Shown: positions 20,701-32,900, numbered from the stretch's first letter. The stretch: 64,000 nt of DNA from Brachypodium distachyon (GCF_000005505.3 NC_016132.3:39198914-39262913), one strand, 5' to 3'. Program-made: numbers and translations. Notes: generated from the letters alone by a model not told the origin.

Positions 20701-21613
20701 GCATGCCCAGCAACTAAACGTTCTAGTGCCAGATGACTATGTCTTCTTTAATCCAATAGAGGGGGGCATGCAGAAAGGTTCCTTCACGTTCGCACTGGAT
20801 TTCGTGGATATGTTTCACGTTTTCAATCGCCAGAAGCTTGATGACAACATGCTAAGGCTGTGGTGTGTGTACTACATAAGGGAGACCATACGGATAAAGA
20901 AGCATGATGTGGTCGTACTCGACCCATTACCATTTTCCTACCAAATGATCGGTCCTGGAGAGCATAAAGATGTTTCAAGAGATATGTCACAATTGTATCT
21001 TCAGCAAGCATTGCTCAAACACCGAGACCACGACTTCATCCTTTTAACCTACCATTTGGAGTAAGTTTATTTAATAGCATATATCTATTCGTTGATCCAC
21101 TACATTGTTATCCTTTCCTATAACTATTTGTTTCTTTTCAAAACAGGGAACATTGGGTCGTAATAATATTTTGTGTACCATGGGGCACGGTGACATACTT
21201 CAATTCACTCCGAGAAGGCAAAGAAGAAAAACAGCGCCATTGGGGACCCATAAGAGATCTGATCAATTCGGCTTGGGATTTAGCAAAGAAAGAGGGGTTT
21301 CCTACCTATGGTAGGCCTAGGCTCCAACACAATTATAGGTTCCCCTGCCTGCAGCAGCCTCGAGGCACCGTGTACTGCGGCTACTACTACGCCCACCACA
21401 TCGAGAATTGGATCACCAACTTCAAGCCCGTATGGAGGACGTCATTGAAGGAGCTGCACAAGAAATGGAATGAGGAGATGCGGGATATACATGATGCAGG
21501 TTTGATTGTCTGCAACATCTAACGGAACATGGCCAAGATAATCAACAGGGAGGTGATTGATGACGCTGGCGATTTCTACGCAGGACCTGTTGTTCGGTCA
21601 TATCCTGCATAAA
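20701..21613 (+). pseudogene. ULP1-like (C48) protease domain of the CACTA element
   Basis: Two exons: about 20701-21060 and 21147-21613, joined by a GT-AG intron. The second exon holds the cysteine-protease signature: EHW (catalytic His), YFNSL where the family normally has Asp, CLQQP (oxyanion Gln) and TVYCGYY (nucleophile Cys). An in-frame TAA at 21520-21522 precedes 30 further codons of homologous sequence (RNMAKIINREVIDDAGDFYAG). ULP1 proteases cleave SUMO-like modifiers; in CACTA elements the domain is fused to or encoded beside the transposase. The Asp-to-Asn change and the stop argue that it is inactive. Confidence 0.82.
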
Positions 21614-22109
21614 CTTTGTAATCCATTCATGTAATATGATAATTTGCTTTTGTTGCCTCTGAACTTATTAACAATGTGTACTGCTGCATGAAAGGTTTTT
21701 ATTATGCATAATATACGGATGTTGTTCTGGAATGAAGTACGGTGTGATTTCTGATATATTGCTGTGTATATTTACTTGGGAATTAAATTAATTAATCAAA
21801 AAAAATTCAGTGCAGCTGAGCTATCAGTGTCGGGCAACGCCCACCACAAATACATCTTATGTACCCGCCACTGATAGATCATCTGGCATGTCGCGCGGCT
21901 CCGCCGGGAAGCTATCACTGTCGGGCGGGAAACGTCGGTCGGTGTCGGTCGTCTGTAACCGACACTGACAGGGAACACTATCAGTGGCGTGTTTTAGGCA
22001 CGACACTGATAGCTCACCTATCAGTGGCCAGAAGTCTGTGGCGGGCGGACAACACGCCACTGATAGCCAATTTTGCACGACATTGATGGACCATTTTGTA
22101 CTAATGCAG

Positions 22110-22324
22110 GCATAGCAGTGCTAGACAATATCGATCGTGCTGATCGTTGGCTCGTATTATGAGACGGAGGCAGTAGTAAATAAGATTTCTCGATCCTTGA
22201 TTTGCGCCTAAAAGCTCTGCATGGCCACATCTTTTGACCGACACGTCGGCCCCAAGAGTAGTACCACGTGATCACCACGTCGGCCTCAAGTTGATCAGAC
22301 ATGTTAATGGTCGATTATACAGTA
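22110..22324 (+). repeat. Copia remnant plus extra NLR upstream module
   Basis: To about 22150 this continues the Copia fragment interrupted by the CACTA. From 22151 a MITE right end (CTCGTATTATGAGACGGAGGCAG) is followed by the upstream module with TTGACC at 22234-22239 and CACGTG at 22265-22270, then the left flank of the next MITE. It is a partial tandem duplicate of 22505-22660. Confidence 0.8.
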
Positions 22325-22550
22325 CTCCTTCCGTCCCATAATACGAGGCATCCACGCGTAACTAGATTCTTAATTTGATTAATTAAATATGTATATTCTT
22401 TAATAAAAAATACACCATTAGATTCGTTGTTTATCAAAGAACTTTCTAATAATATAATTTTTCAATTATTTAATTAACATTTATTAACCTAAATTAACAA
22501 TTTAACAATCTAGGTATGGGTGCGAGCCTCGTATTATGAGACGGAGGCAG
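22325..22550. mobile_element. Stowaway-like MITE, copy 2
   Basis: Flanked by TA (22323-22324 and 22551-22552), with inverted ends CTCCTTCCGTCCCATAATACGAGGC and GCCTCGTATTATGAGACGGAGGCAG. 226 bp, AT-rich inside. It is the counterpart of the MITE at 17636-17856. Confidence 0.9.
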
Positions 22551-23220
22551 TAGTAAATAAGATTTCTCAATTCTTGATTTGCGCCTAAAAGCTCTGCATG
22601 GCCGCATCTTTTGATGGCCCCGTCGGCCCCAAGAGACCACATGCATGCACGTGATCACCACCCTCCTCTACAAACTACACTCCAGCTGCTCATTGCAAAC
22701 GGTCGAAAATTTTGAAAACCCCTACGTCGCACTGCAGCATATAGATGAAATATGTTGTGCTTGGCTATATAGATGGAATCCATTGGATATAGGTGTATGG
22801 ATAAAATAAAAATGCAAGGCAACTACGTGTGTCATATTTTCTCTAGCGAAAATACAGCATTTGGCTTGCCCCTGCAAAACACATTTTATAATTAGATGGA
22901 TACAATATGTTGTTACACCCGGCAAAAGCCAGGAAACATATCTTAAGACCTGGCCGGTCCAAAAAAAAACATCTCACGTGATTGCGGGGCAGCTGGCAGA
23001 ATTAAGGTAAGATTAATCTGATGTTTGCAGCGCGTGTGCGCGCCCCCAGGCAACAATTAAACATACCACGTGATGGGAGGAATGCATGCAAATAGTTTTA
23101 GGACAACTCGAGGCCGGCGCATCTTTTGACCGACGTCGGCTCCAAGATGGAGTATCGCCGTTTCATGCACTGATGCACGTGATCCTCTATAAATTAAGTA
23201 CAAATTAACCTTTGATTAGC
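22551..23220 (+). promoter_or_regulatory. Promoter region of the NLR gene
   Basis: Contains a third module copy (22551-22745; W-box changed to TTGATGG, CACGTG at 22648-22653) and a fourth closer to the gene: TTTTGACCGACGTCGGC with TTGACC at 23126-23131, and CACGTG at 23176-23181. A TATA box (CTATAAATTA, 23187-23196) follows, so transcription should begin near 23220. W-boxes bind WRKY factors and CACGTG is the G-box; both are common in defence-gene promoters. The use of these sites here is inferred. Confidence 0.65.
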
Positions 23221-23523
23221 TAGACCTCTCACCGAGATCTATGTACAGCATTTGCACACAACCAACTCAAGCTAACTAGCTAAGCTAGCCACACCAGCTA
23301 AACACAGTGCCTAGCTTAGCTTTGCTTTCCCCCATCCCCTCAAGTTTCTCACTCTCTTCTTCCCAAGCCCGAACAGATCGAGAGGTGGGTTTTAATTTGG
23401 TCCAGAGCTGTAGTGTTCTTGGGGTCTCAACTTTTTGATCAATTTTATTTCGTTTCAAGACTTCTTCTCACAATTTGGTTTATATTGCACGTCCCAGATT
23501 CAGATTCAGAGAGCTGCTCGCCC

Positions 23524-26500
23524 ATGGCCATGGCGGTGGTGACGGGAGCCATGGGCAGCCTGCTCCCCAAGCTGGCCGAGCTGCTCAAGGACGAGTACGA
23601 CCTGCAAAAGAGCGTCAAGAAGCACGTCGAGTCCCTCTCCAGAGAGATGAAGAGCATGAACGCTGCTCTCCGGAAGGTGGCCGATGTGCCACGGGAGCAG
23701 CTCGACGAGCAGGTCAAGATCTGGGCCAACGAGGTCAGAGAGCTCTCTTACAAGATGGAGGACGTCGTAGACACCTTCCTCGTGCGTGTCGATGGCCATG
23801 ACGGAAAGCCGAACCCAAACAAGCTCAAGCGGCTCGTGAAGAGGATGGGCAACGTGTTCACGCACGGCAAGGCTCGCCACCAGATCGCCGGTGCTATCAA
23901 GGACATCAACACGGAACTGCAAGAGGTGGCCGCCCGGCGTGACAGAAACAAGATCGATGGTATTGTGGCGAACCCTCCTGCCGCGACGACCATCGATCCT
24001 CGTCTTCACGCTATGTACATTGATACGACAAAGCTCGTTGGCATCTATGGGAAGAGGGATCAAGAGCTCATGGAGTTATTGTCCATTGGGGGCGACCACA
24101 TCTCTACCAAGAGACTCAAGATAGTCTCTATTGTCGGATTCGGTGGGTTGGGCAAGACCACTCTGGCTAGAGCAGTGTATGACAAGATCAAGGGGGATTT
24201 TGATTGCAAGGCCTTTGTTCCTGTCGGCCGGAATCCTGACGTCAAGAAGGTTTTCAGAGATATCCTCATTGACCTCGGCAGCTCTAGCTCAGACCTGCCG
24301 ATGTTGGATGAAAGGCAGCTTATCGACAGGCTTCGGCTATTCCTCGACAACAAGAGGTATATGCACATCACGTACCAAAATGGTACTCACAAGCTTGATG
24401 GCGATCTTTCATTTCCTTGTACTATATACCCTTCATTTTCCATTTCAAAAATCACAGTAACTATGGAGCTTAATTTTTATTATATTTGAGTTGCTTTGTA
24501 CTTCCGGTGAGCCTCTCTAATAGATCTGTGTCCTTTTCGCAAAAAAGAAAGTGTTAGCCCATTTTTATTTATTAATGTAATATGCCTAGCCACCCGTCTC
24601 CTTCATGTATTGATTGGTTCCACATTGGAAAACCAAAGTACACAGAAATTAGTGTAGAGAGACAATCAATTATTTGTCTATTCCCAAAGCAAATGGTCTT
24701 ACAAACTGAAAATTTTGGATTTCTTAGATGTGGCTACTAAACTGATAAGGAGAGAGTATGGTAGTTGTCGTAGAGTTGATAGCAATTGTAACATTGTGCC
24801 GAGGGATTTAAAAATCATGGCTGGAGTATCTTTTTTTGCTTTTCAAGCATGCACTATTTAACACGAGTAAATTTCACAAAACCACACCTTTTGGGGTTAG
24901 GGTTTCATTCAGGCACAATTCTAGGGGTTTGCAACAGAAAACCACAACTTCAGGGCTAATTACTTTTAGTAAACCGAAATCTACCAAATAGCGAGTTTGA
25001 CAGCGAAACCGACAGGTTGGGTTTGTATTGCTACATATTTTCCCTTTCAGCAATGTGCTCGTCGTCCATGTTTTTACACATTTGCATATTATATTATATG
25101 TATTTATTTTGAGCATCTTATTGCCATCATAATGCATGCTTGCTTAAATCAGATTACTAAGATTGAGATGCATGGAGATTTCACACTTGTCATTGAAATG
25201 CATGCTTGATTACTAAGTTTAAATCAAGCATGTATACTTGTCGATCCAGTAATATTAGAAATTTTGTATTAAATATATTGCAACATAGTCATTCATCCAG
25301 CAATAATAGAAATTTAGTAATAAATTGTTTGCTACATATTTTCCCTTCCAGCAATTTGCTCGCCTTCCACGTTTTTACTCCTTTGCATATTATGTTCTAT
25401 TTCTTTATTTATTTATTTTCAGCATCTTATTTCCATCATAATGCATGCTTGTTTAAATCAGATTACTAAGTTTGAGATGCATGTAGACTTCACACTTGTC
25501 ATTCAAGTGCATACTGTAGATAGATTCACACTTGTCATTCAAGTGCAATATGCTTGATTAATAAGTTTAAATCAAGCATGTGTGCAGGCCTTTAACTAAT
25601 AATGATCTCGCAACTGATGTAGGTACCTCATCATAATTGATGATATATGGGATGAAAAACTGTGGGAAGGTATCAACTTAGCTTTCTCCAATAGAAACAA
25701 TCTAGGCAGCCGGCTAATCACCACAACCCGCAAAGTCAGTGTATCCACAGCATGTTGCTCTTCAGCTGATGGTTCAATTTATCACATGAAGCCTCTTTCT
25801 GCTGATGACTCCAAAATGTTATTCCACAAAAGAATATTTCATGACAGTTGTCCTGCTGAGTTTGAAGATGTATCAAGCGATATATTGAAAAAATGTGGTG
25901 GGGTACCGCTAGCTATAATTACAATAGCCAGTCTTCTGGCTAGCAGTGGTCAGCATATAAAACCAGTACATGAATGGCATGCTTTGCTCCAGTCTCTTGG
26001 TCTCGGACTTACAGAAGATGCGAGTCTAGAGGAAATGCAGAGGATATTATCTTTCAGTTATTATGACCTACCTTCTCATCTGAAGACTTGTCTGTTGTAT
26101 CTAAGTATATATCCAGAAGATTCCTATATTGGGAAAGATCGATTAATATGGAAGTGGGTCACTGAAAGTTTTGTTCAGCCTGGAAAGCAAGGAATAAGCC
26201 TCTTTGTGCTTGGAGAAAATTACTTCAACGAGCTCATTAACAGAAGCATGATCCAGCCAACATACAATAATATTGGCCAGGTAGAAGGTTGCCGCGTACA
26301 TGATATGGTTCTCGATCTTATTTGTTCCTTGTCAAGAGAAGAACTTTTTGTAAATTTATTGGATGGTACTAGCGATGGCACGTCTTGTCAAAACAATATT
26401 CGCCGGCTCTCTCTTCAACATAGACAAGACCATGAAGCCAAATCTCTCATCAATTCCATGAGAATATCACAAGTGAGGTCTGTCACTATCTTTCCACCTG

Positions 26501-27582
26501 CTATTGATATCATGCCGGCTCTTTCGAGGTTTGATGTTTTAAGAGTACTGGATTTTGCTGGATGTGATATTGGGGAAAGTAGTTGGAAGCTTAAGGGTGT
26601 TGGAAATTTATTTCACCTGAGGTACCTTGGTCTTGCACATACCGCTATTCGTGAACTCCCGGCAGAGATAGGAAATCTCCAGTTTTTGCAGGTGTTGGAT
26701 CTCGAAGGCAATTATTATCTTAAAAAAATTCCATTGACTGTTTGCAAGCTGAGAAGGTTGATGTTCTTAGGTTTTCATCTTGGTTGCGAGATGCCTCCAG
26801 GTGTGTTGGGGAATCTAACATCCATAGAAGTGTTGAACGAGATTCAAGCCTCTCTGGACATTGTGCAACAGCTTAGCAGCCTCGCAAGACTAAGGGAGCT
26901 TGCCATTTGCTTCCCGGGAAAGAGTTTCGATTTGTACGGACCTTTCGTGGAGTCTGTGTGCAACCTAAAGCATTTGGAAAGTCTAATTATTAGTAGGTAC
27001 AATGAAATTTCCGCTGGTCTCATGGATCTTTTGGAAGAACACAGCTGGGTGCCTCCTCCAAGTCTCCGCAAATTTGAGTCGTGCATACCCAGCAACCTCT
27101 CCACACTGCCGGCATGGATAAAGAGAGACCCCTCGCGTCTCTCGAGCCTCTCCGAGTTAAGGCTCAAAGTCAAGGGAGTGCAGCAGGAGGACATGCAAAT
27201 CCTTGGGGGATTACCGGCTCTTCGTGGTCTTGTGATACTCTGCTCTCAGCAAACACAACGGCGGCTGGTCATCGGTGCTGATGGGTACCGTCGAGTGGTG
27301 TGTTTTGTATTGCTATGTGGATCAGGGGCGCAAATAATGTTTGAACCGGGAGCATTGCCGAGGGCGGAACATGTTGAGTTCAGTGTGGGTGTGCGGGTGG
27401 CGAAAGATGATGGTAATGGAAAGTTCGAATTGGGCCTGAAGGGGAACCTGCTCTCGCTTCGCGATACCTATGTGGGCATCTGTCGTGATGGAGCGACGGT
27501 TGGAGAGGCCAGGGAAGCGGAGGCCTCGGTGAGGACCACCCTAACCATCCCCGCCTTGGGATGTATATGCAGCCACGAATAG
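23524..27582 (+). CDS. CC-NB-ARC-LRR immune receptor (NLR)
   Basis: Cytoplasmic receptor for pathogen effectors. Two exons, 23524-24356 and 25623-27582, joined across GAG|GTAT and GTAG|GTAC; 930 aa. The ATG at 23524 was chosen because it begins the conserved coiled-coil domain (VVTGAMGSLLPKLAELL); a longer open frame upstream lacks homology. Order: CC with EDVVD (79-83), P-loop GFGGLGKTT (205-213), kinase-2 YLIIIDDIW (279-287), RNBS-B SRLITTTR (307-314), CGGVPLA (369-375), CLLYLSIYPED (434-444), VHD (503-505), then about 14 LRRs to the end. All ATP-binding motifs are intact. The CC and intron position resemble the rice Pik-2/RGA class, but no integrated decoy domain is seen. Fragments of sister copies lie on both sides. 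Confidence 0.94.
25030..25580. repeat. 301-bp tandem duplication in the NLR intron
   Basis: GCTACATATTTTCCC begins at 25030 and again at 25331. Both units continue with CAGCAAT-TGCTCG, CATAATGCATGCTTG, AAATCAGATTACTAAG and TTTAAATCAAGCATG. The duplication lies wholly within the 1266-bp intron 24357-25622 and has diverged by scattered changes. Confidence 0.88.
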
Positions 27583-28250
27583 CAAAAGGTACTGAAAAAG
27601 CATCGAGTCATACATCTAATTAACTATCGGAATGATTTTGCTTTCTTGCGCATTGACTTTGTTTCTTTCTTTCCCAATTTCATTCCTAAATTCGCCAAAG
27701 ATGCTCACGGCGATGATATCTGTGATGATTACAAGCGGAAGATGAATTGATCACCTTCAGGTACCTACGCTCATCCACCCTTGCCACTGATTTCCACCCA
27801 TAAACCTACGTATTCACCTACGCTCATCCACCCTTCATATGTGCTTCATTTCAAGCAGATATCGAGGACGAGGAGTAATCAAGGTGATGAACAAGCTGAT
27901 AAAAAAACTTGGGTCCATGGTACAAACTGAATCTTCGGTCCATCTGTGATGAAAGACTACCTTCAAATTTTCACTGCTCAAAATCAAATAAAGCCGGCCG
28001 TGCATGGCATCCAGTTTGTTGAGGTTTTCCACTCTGCTTTCTTGTGGTACTCTGCTTTTTCAAATTCAAGTTTGGGCATATGCTTGTCGGGTGACAGCTT
28101 CAGGCTGGTATGAGACCCTGGCTTTTTCAAGTTTCTCTTCACGCTAGAGAGCGATCTTGTAATAATCTGTTACCAAGAGAACCAGGATATATTCGTTTCC
28201 TTAATCTGAATCCTTGTTGGAGGTGTTGTAATCCTTGGCGTTTTATTCAT
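27583..28250 (+). other. NLR 3' UTR and downstream region
   Basis: No further gene. The sequence is the full-length counterpart of 16235-16870, including GATCACCTTCAGGTACCTACGCTC and the AGAGCGATCTTGTAATAATCTGTTACC stretch near 28145-28175, where transcripts may end. Confidence 0.65.
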
Positions 28251-28267
28251 CGAATGCACAAAGAACA

Positions 28268-28315
28268 AGACTGATTCAGAGAAGAGCTGCTCGCCCATGG
28301 GCCATGGCCATGGAG
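28268..28315 (+). pseudogene. Scrap of a third NLR copy (start-codon region)
   Basis: GATTCAGAGAAGAGCTGCTCGCCCATGG-CCATGG repeats the bases around the NLR start codon (GATTCAGAGAGCTGCTCGCCCATGGCCATGG at about 23500-23531). The resemblance ends right after the ATG region; no more NLR sequence follows. Short, but its position just after the 3' flank is what a tandem array would give. Confidence 0.6.
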
Positions 28316-29087
28316 TAGAAAAGCCCCATGATGTCGTGTCGCTGCTGGGCTGGGAATCTGGACTATAGCGGTCCAACGGTCCGGCCCAGGCCCTGGCACA
28401 GCCCAGGCGGTCGGGGACGTTCGTAAACGGGCCGGGCCGCTCGGGACGGCGGCTTATTTTAAAAGTCCAGGCCCAGGTGGTCAGCTATTTTAAAAGTTTG
28501 GAGTTTGGACCAGTGCTAGAAAGCAGGGGAATTTTGGACAGGCCGGCAGGTTGGTGAGAAACTGGAATTTTACGCCTTGCTTTACATAATTTCAGTGGAA
28601 AAATTGTGCGTTTTGTTTTTCGCATCTTGTTAGCTTTTCCAGAGGCCAAGCATCTGACCAATTTAGAGAAAGAAAGCAGCCTGGCCCCTGCCCCTAGGAC
28701 CCAGACTTACAGGTGATTCAAAAAAAATCTGGCAATCTTCTGTTCTTCCTTTTCCACTATTTGTTACCTCACTCACGAGCATCAACGCATAAATAATACT
28801 AATTCCGATCCAAATTCCCATCCAAATTAATTGTCCAATGTTTTTTACAAGACGAGATAACCTACGCACTTAAAAGAACCTACACACTTAAACGCATCTA
28901 GATACATGCTTATCTAGATAAAATTGCGACAATTAATACAAATAGGAGGAAGTACTACAGTCGAGTAATAATATGAGTGTTGTACTAAATCATCGTCGAT
29001 ACTCCTTACGGATCGGAGGGTGTACAGTGAAAAGAATAAATGGTAATGCGGTTGTTACGGATCGGAGGGAGTACAGTGAAAAGAATA
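28316..29087. other. Gene-free spacer
   Basis: GC-rich start with repeated CCCAGGC/GGGCCGGGCC words (28375-28480), otherwise AT-rich. Near its end a 31-bp direct repeat ACGGATCGGAGGG-GTACAGTGAAAAGAATA occurs at about 29008 and 29058, 50 bp apart. No coding signal. Confidence 0.5.
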
Positions 29088-29175
29088 TTCCCTCCGTCCC
29101 ATATTAACTGACTCAAATTGTCTAAATATGATGGACGTATTTATATACTAAAATATATCTATATGACGGAGTGAG
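29088..29175. mobile_element. Short Stowaway-like MITE
   Basis: TTCCCTCCGTCCCATATTAACTGACTC at the left and an eroded inverted end (TATATGACGGAGTGAG) at the right, with TA on both sides. About 88 bp. Confidence 0.65.
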
Positions 29176-29958
29176 TAGATAATGCGGCGGCCCGGGCTTT
29201 ATCCTTGTCGGGCTTACAGCTCCGATATGGCTGCTATGCTTACGTGACAATGATAATCCCTCAAATATTTTCAATAGTTTGAAATGGACAAGGTATATAA
29301 TTCTGCTTCTATGCTTTCCCAACAGCAGCAAGCCATAGAAAAAAAGCCATAGAAAATGCAGCAGGCACCACTACATTTCAGAGACCTGTTTCAGCAAACA
29401 GCAGGAATTTGGTGGAAAGGAAACTTGCATCAGCATTACTTCATGCATATCATCATTCTGGGATTAGATTACAGGACAGACAACACTCCATTAATACAAC
29501 AAACTGTTCAAACAGTTCAGGGTAAGCTGATACTAATAACTTCAGCTTAAACAGTGGAAACAAGGCTAGTGCCCCAGAATTTATCTTACAACAACAGCAT
29601 GCATGCCCACCATCGTTTGTTTGTATTGACACGAGACACAACAGGATAAACAAAATAGTCGCAGCGGCTTTAATTCCGACTTTTAGACAGCTAACAGCTT
29701 TCTCTCTCTCTCTAGTGCTAAATTTGTACAATGAGCAGAGTGGTAACATTTCCTTACTCCTCTTCTTCCTCTTTACAGCTTACTTTCAGATTAGTCTTGC
29801 TTCCTCAGCTACAGAATGTACACTCTCCGGTGCAACCAAGATTATATCTTATTCCTGACGGTACCATACCATACTAGTCTTATAGGGTTTTTTCAGTTGG
29901 GGGAAAAAGCGAGCGCAAACCTAGCCACTGTTAGCTGTACAACTGCAGTGTTCGCCCT
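29176..29958. other. 3' flank of the Pumilio gene
   Basis: No coding signal. The part next to 29958 is presumably 3' UTR of the minus-strand Pumilio gene. A (CT)n run lies near 29700-29715. Confidence 0.5.
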
Positions 29959-32900
29959 TCAGGCGGCAGTGCATGCCGGTTGAAGCCCCAGGCGCTTTTC
30001 TGCGTGAGCAACGGCATATAGGTGTCATTAGCATCAAGACAGGCTTGATGGGGGTATATCTAGGGACAGATAGATTGGCATGGGAGCACAAAAGATAGAC
30101 CGTACCTCCAGCTGCGACGAGCTTCTCAACGCGTGCAACTATGTGCTTGCCATAGGTGTACTTCTTGAGTGTATTCAGGTGCGCTTTAATCCTTGTAAGG
30201 ATCATCTCTCTCTGCTGATCATCACAAGTCTCCAACACCTTCTGCACCACATAGTTTGCAAACTGATCTTTCATCATTACCTACAAGGACAATGCAGATA
30301 GCTTCATTAAGGTGAACAAACATTTGGACTGATTCGCTTGAAAGCTTGTAAATTTAAATTAAATTAACAGACCTCAAGAGGTTCACTCTCAGTAGTGGAT
30401 CCAAGCATTTCACCAATCAAGATCTGCCGCTCCACAGGATTACCAAAAGCTAAGCACTTCTCAATGACATTTGAAGCAAACTTTTGCTGGCTCATTTGTA
30501 CAACTTGTCCAATCAACTTATCAATGATAGCTGTTCTTTCATGTGGTTTGCCATGTTCCAGGACATGCTGTAAATGTTCAGTGAATCTTATTAGAAACGA
30601 AACATCACGGAATTGAGAACAAGAAAGTTCTAAAAAAAATCTCTGAAGTGAGACACAAGCTCCAGAATTACAACCGCAAAGCTCCAGATCCAATTGTTAG
30701 CATTAACAACCAGCAGGATCAGTGCAGTAGCCTGCAGATCCTACTGTAGAAAGTAGAAAACAGTCTACCTACATTTCGTTGCAAGACACTTTCAAAAAAG
30801 ACGTACACAACTACATCTTAGAAAACAAAAGGAATATTTATAAAACAAATAACATTTACTTGCTAGCAAAATAGCCCACCTACAATGCACCACAAAATAG
30901 GAAAGCAGCATAGAAGCTTGATCAACTTCAAGGTATGCAAAAATGTTTGGAAGTGTGTGCATGGACTGACCTGAACAACATAGTTACCATATTGATCCTG
31001 AGCGAGCAAGCAAACAGACTGGAGAATCTCATCCATCATTATTTGTTGTGTTGTGGGATCATCACAGTGCTCCAGCACCCTCTGGTAATTTACATGATAT
31101 GATGATTAGAGAGGTCACATTGTGACATGCAATTGTAAAGTTCAAAATGGATTCATTTGAGGCATGCTATGCAGTATTAGCATACCTGTATAACCCGACA
31201 ACCGTATGGATGAGTGGATAGCAGCACAACTTGACCGTAAAATGTTGAGACAATGAACTGGATAACATCCTGAGGAATACACTCTATGCATTTCTGTATC
31301 ACATGGTTACCATTTTGATCACGCACACAGCGCATGATATGTCCATCCAGCTCAGCAACCATTTTAGTCTGCTGAGCTAAATCCACGACCTCTATAGCCT
31401 GCACACATATATCACCCATTACATAAGATGCCTTTACTCATAAGATGTCTTCACTCTAACAACTATTTATGTATTCCGATATTTTTTAGATAATCTATGT
31501 ATTCCGATATGCGTGCAATATCATTTCTAGAAGAAATTGTGAATACATGAGGATATGTTAGGCATGCCAGTATTCATCTAATATATTCTTGTACAACAGA
31601 AACAAATGTGTGACAACTTGAGACAAGTTCTCAAAACCAGCCAAGTTGTTTGCTCCATGAATTCTAGGTAACATACTAAGAATTATTCAATGATTTGATA
31701 AAAATTGAATACCCTATCGCAACAAGCCATATGGAAATTTTCACGGTACAGAAACATAACAAAGATAGTAGATAGTGATTGTCAAATGAAAATACTACTC
31801 TGTACATGCAAGAAGTCTTCCTACTTCTCAGACAATTTAACTGCAGAATGCAAGAATGTCCTCATGTTTCCCTAGATAAATAAAAATCAACTGATACACA
31901 CCTTCTGTATAACCCGGCATCCATACATCTGAAGACTGAGAGCAAGGACGCGCCCAATAAGCTGATCAGAGAGCTCCTTTATCTGAGTAGTGCTTCCATG
32001 CTCAAAAAACTGGACAAAAAGCAAACATTAAGTATCATAGTCAAGCCACCGCACCTCAAACAAATTACTTTTCCATACCTTCTGAACAACATAATTTCCA
32101 AATACATCGGTCATCAGTGTGAGAGCTTGGGGCATGATTTCTGAAAAAACCATGTCTTTCTCTTCAGTACTGGCTGTTTCGAGCTTTTGCTGTATGAATC
32201 TGCTCCCATATTGATCCGCACTGCAAATTAATCAATAATTAGTAAAGTAAATAAGCCTAGAATATAATATATATATATATATTGGATTCTGCGTATTTCC
32301 AGAAGTGAGTAAGAAATTAGTGGTAATTAATGGGTCAATATCCAGTGCAAAGTTGTGCAAACTGCAAAGAAAACCTATCCTCTTTGAAATAAATATTGGG
32401 ATAGGGATCATCCATACAAACAAGAACATGGTTAAAATTCATGGTTCAAGGTGTTTATCAAAAGAGCAACAACAATAATACAGACTGGGGAAACTGCTAT
32501 GTGTTACAATTGTTCTCATCTTTGCGCAGGATGTCATGCATGTGGGCACGCAAGCCCATTTGAGAGGGACAGATTGCTACAACGGAAATGGCCAGATTGC
32601 TTTTCTCTATTGAGTGATCAGAACAAACACAAGAGGGTTGCATGTGTTTTGGGCCTTCCTAGACTATTTGGCTTAATACTATACAAGACATACATGCACA
32701 CAAAGGAAATACATACACTAGGTTGTAGTGAAAGAGAAACAAAAGAAGAAGAAAATGCTTGTTTCTTGCTCGGATTATCTATACATATTTCTTCATCTAT
32801 ATTGAATAGTAGCATCGATTTATTTGTTATCACGTTAATATACATCAATGAGAAGTGTACCTGAACTCAACGACATGACCAGCTATTTCACAGAGCTCAT

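Larger units (their letters stand above)
18620..22106 (+). mobile_element. CACTA (En/Spm) transposon, complete ends
   Basis: Starts CACTAGTACAAAATGG at 18620 and ends with the inverted counterpart CCATTTTGTACTAATG at 22106 (one mismatch). The 3 bp CAG flank it on both sides (18617-18619, 22107-22109), the CACTA-size target duplication. Both subterminal regions (about 18650-18970 and 21820-22085) carry many copies of ACTGATAG / CTATCAGTGGCG in both orientations, the usual transposase-binding repeats. Total 3487 bp. The interior encodes a decayed TNP2-type transposase with a ULP1-like C-terminal domain, so the copy is immobile by itself but might be mobilised in trans. Confidence 0.95.

Noticed and set aside
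23413..23523. Upstream extension of the NLR frame
   Set aside because: Open by chance; begins at no convincing start and lacks the conserved N-terminus, which starts at ATG 23524 after a normal 5' UTR.
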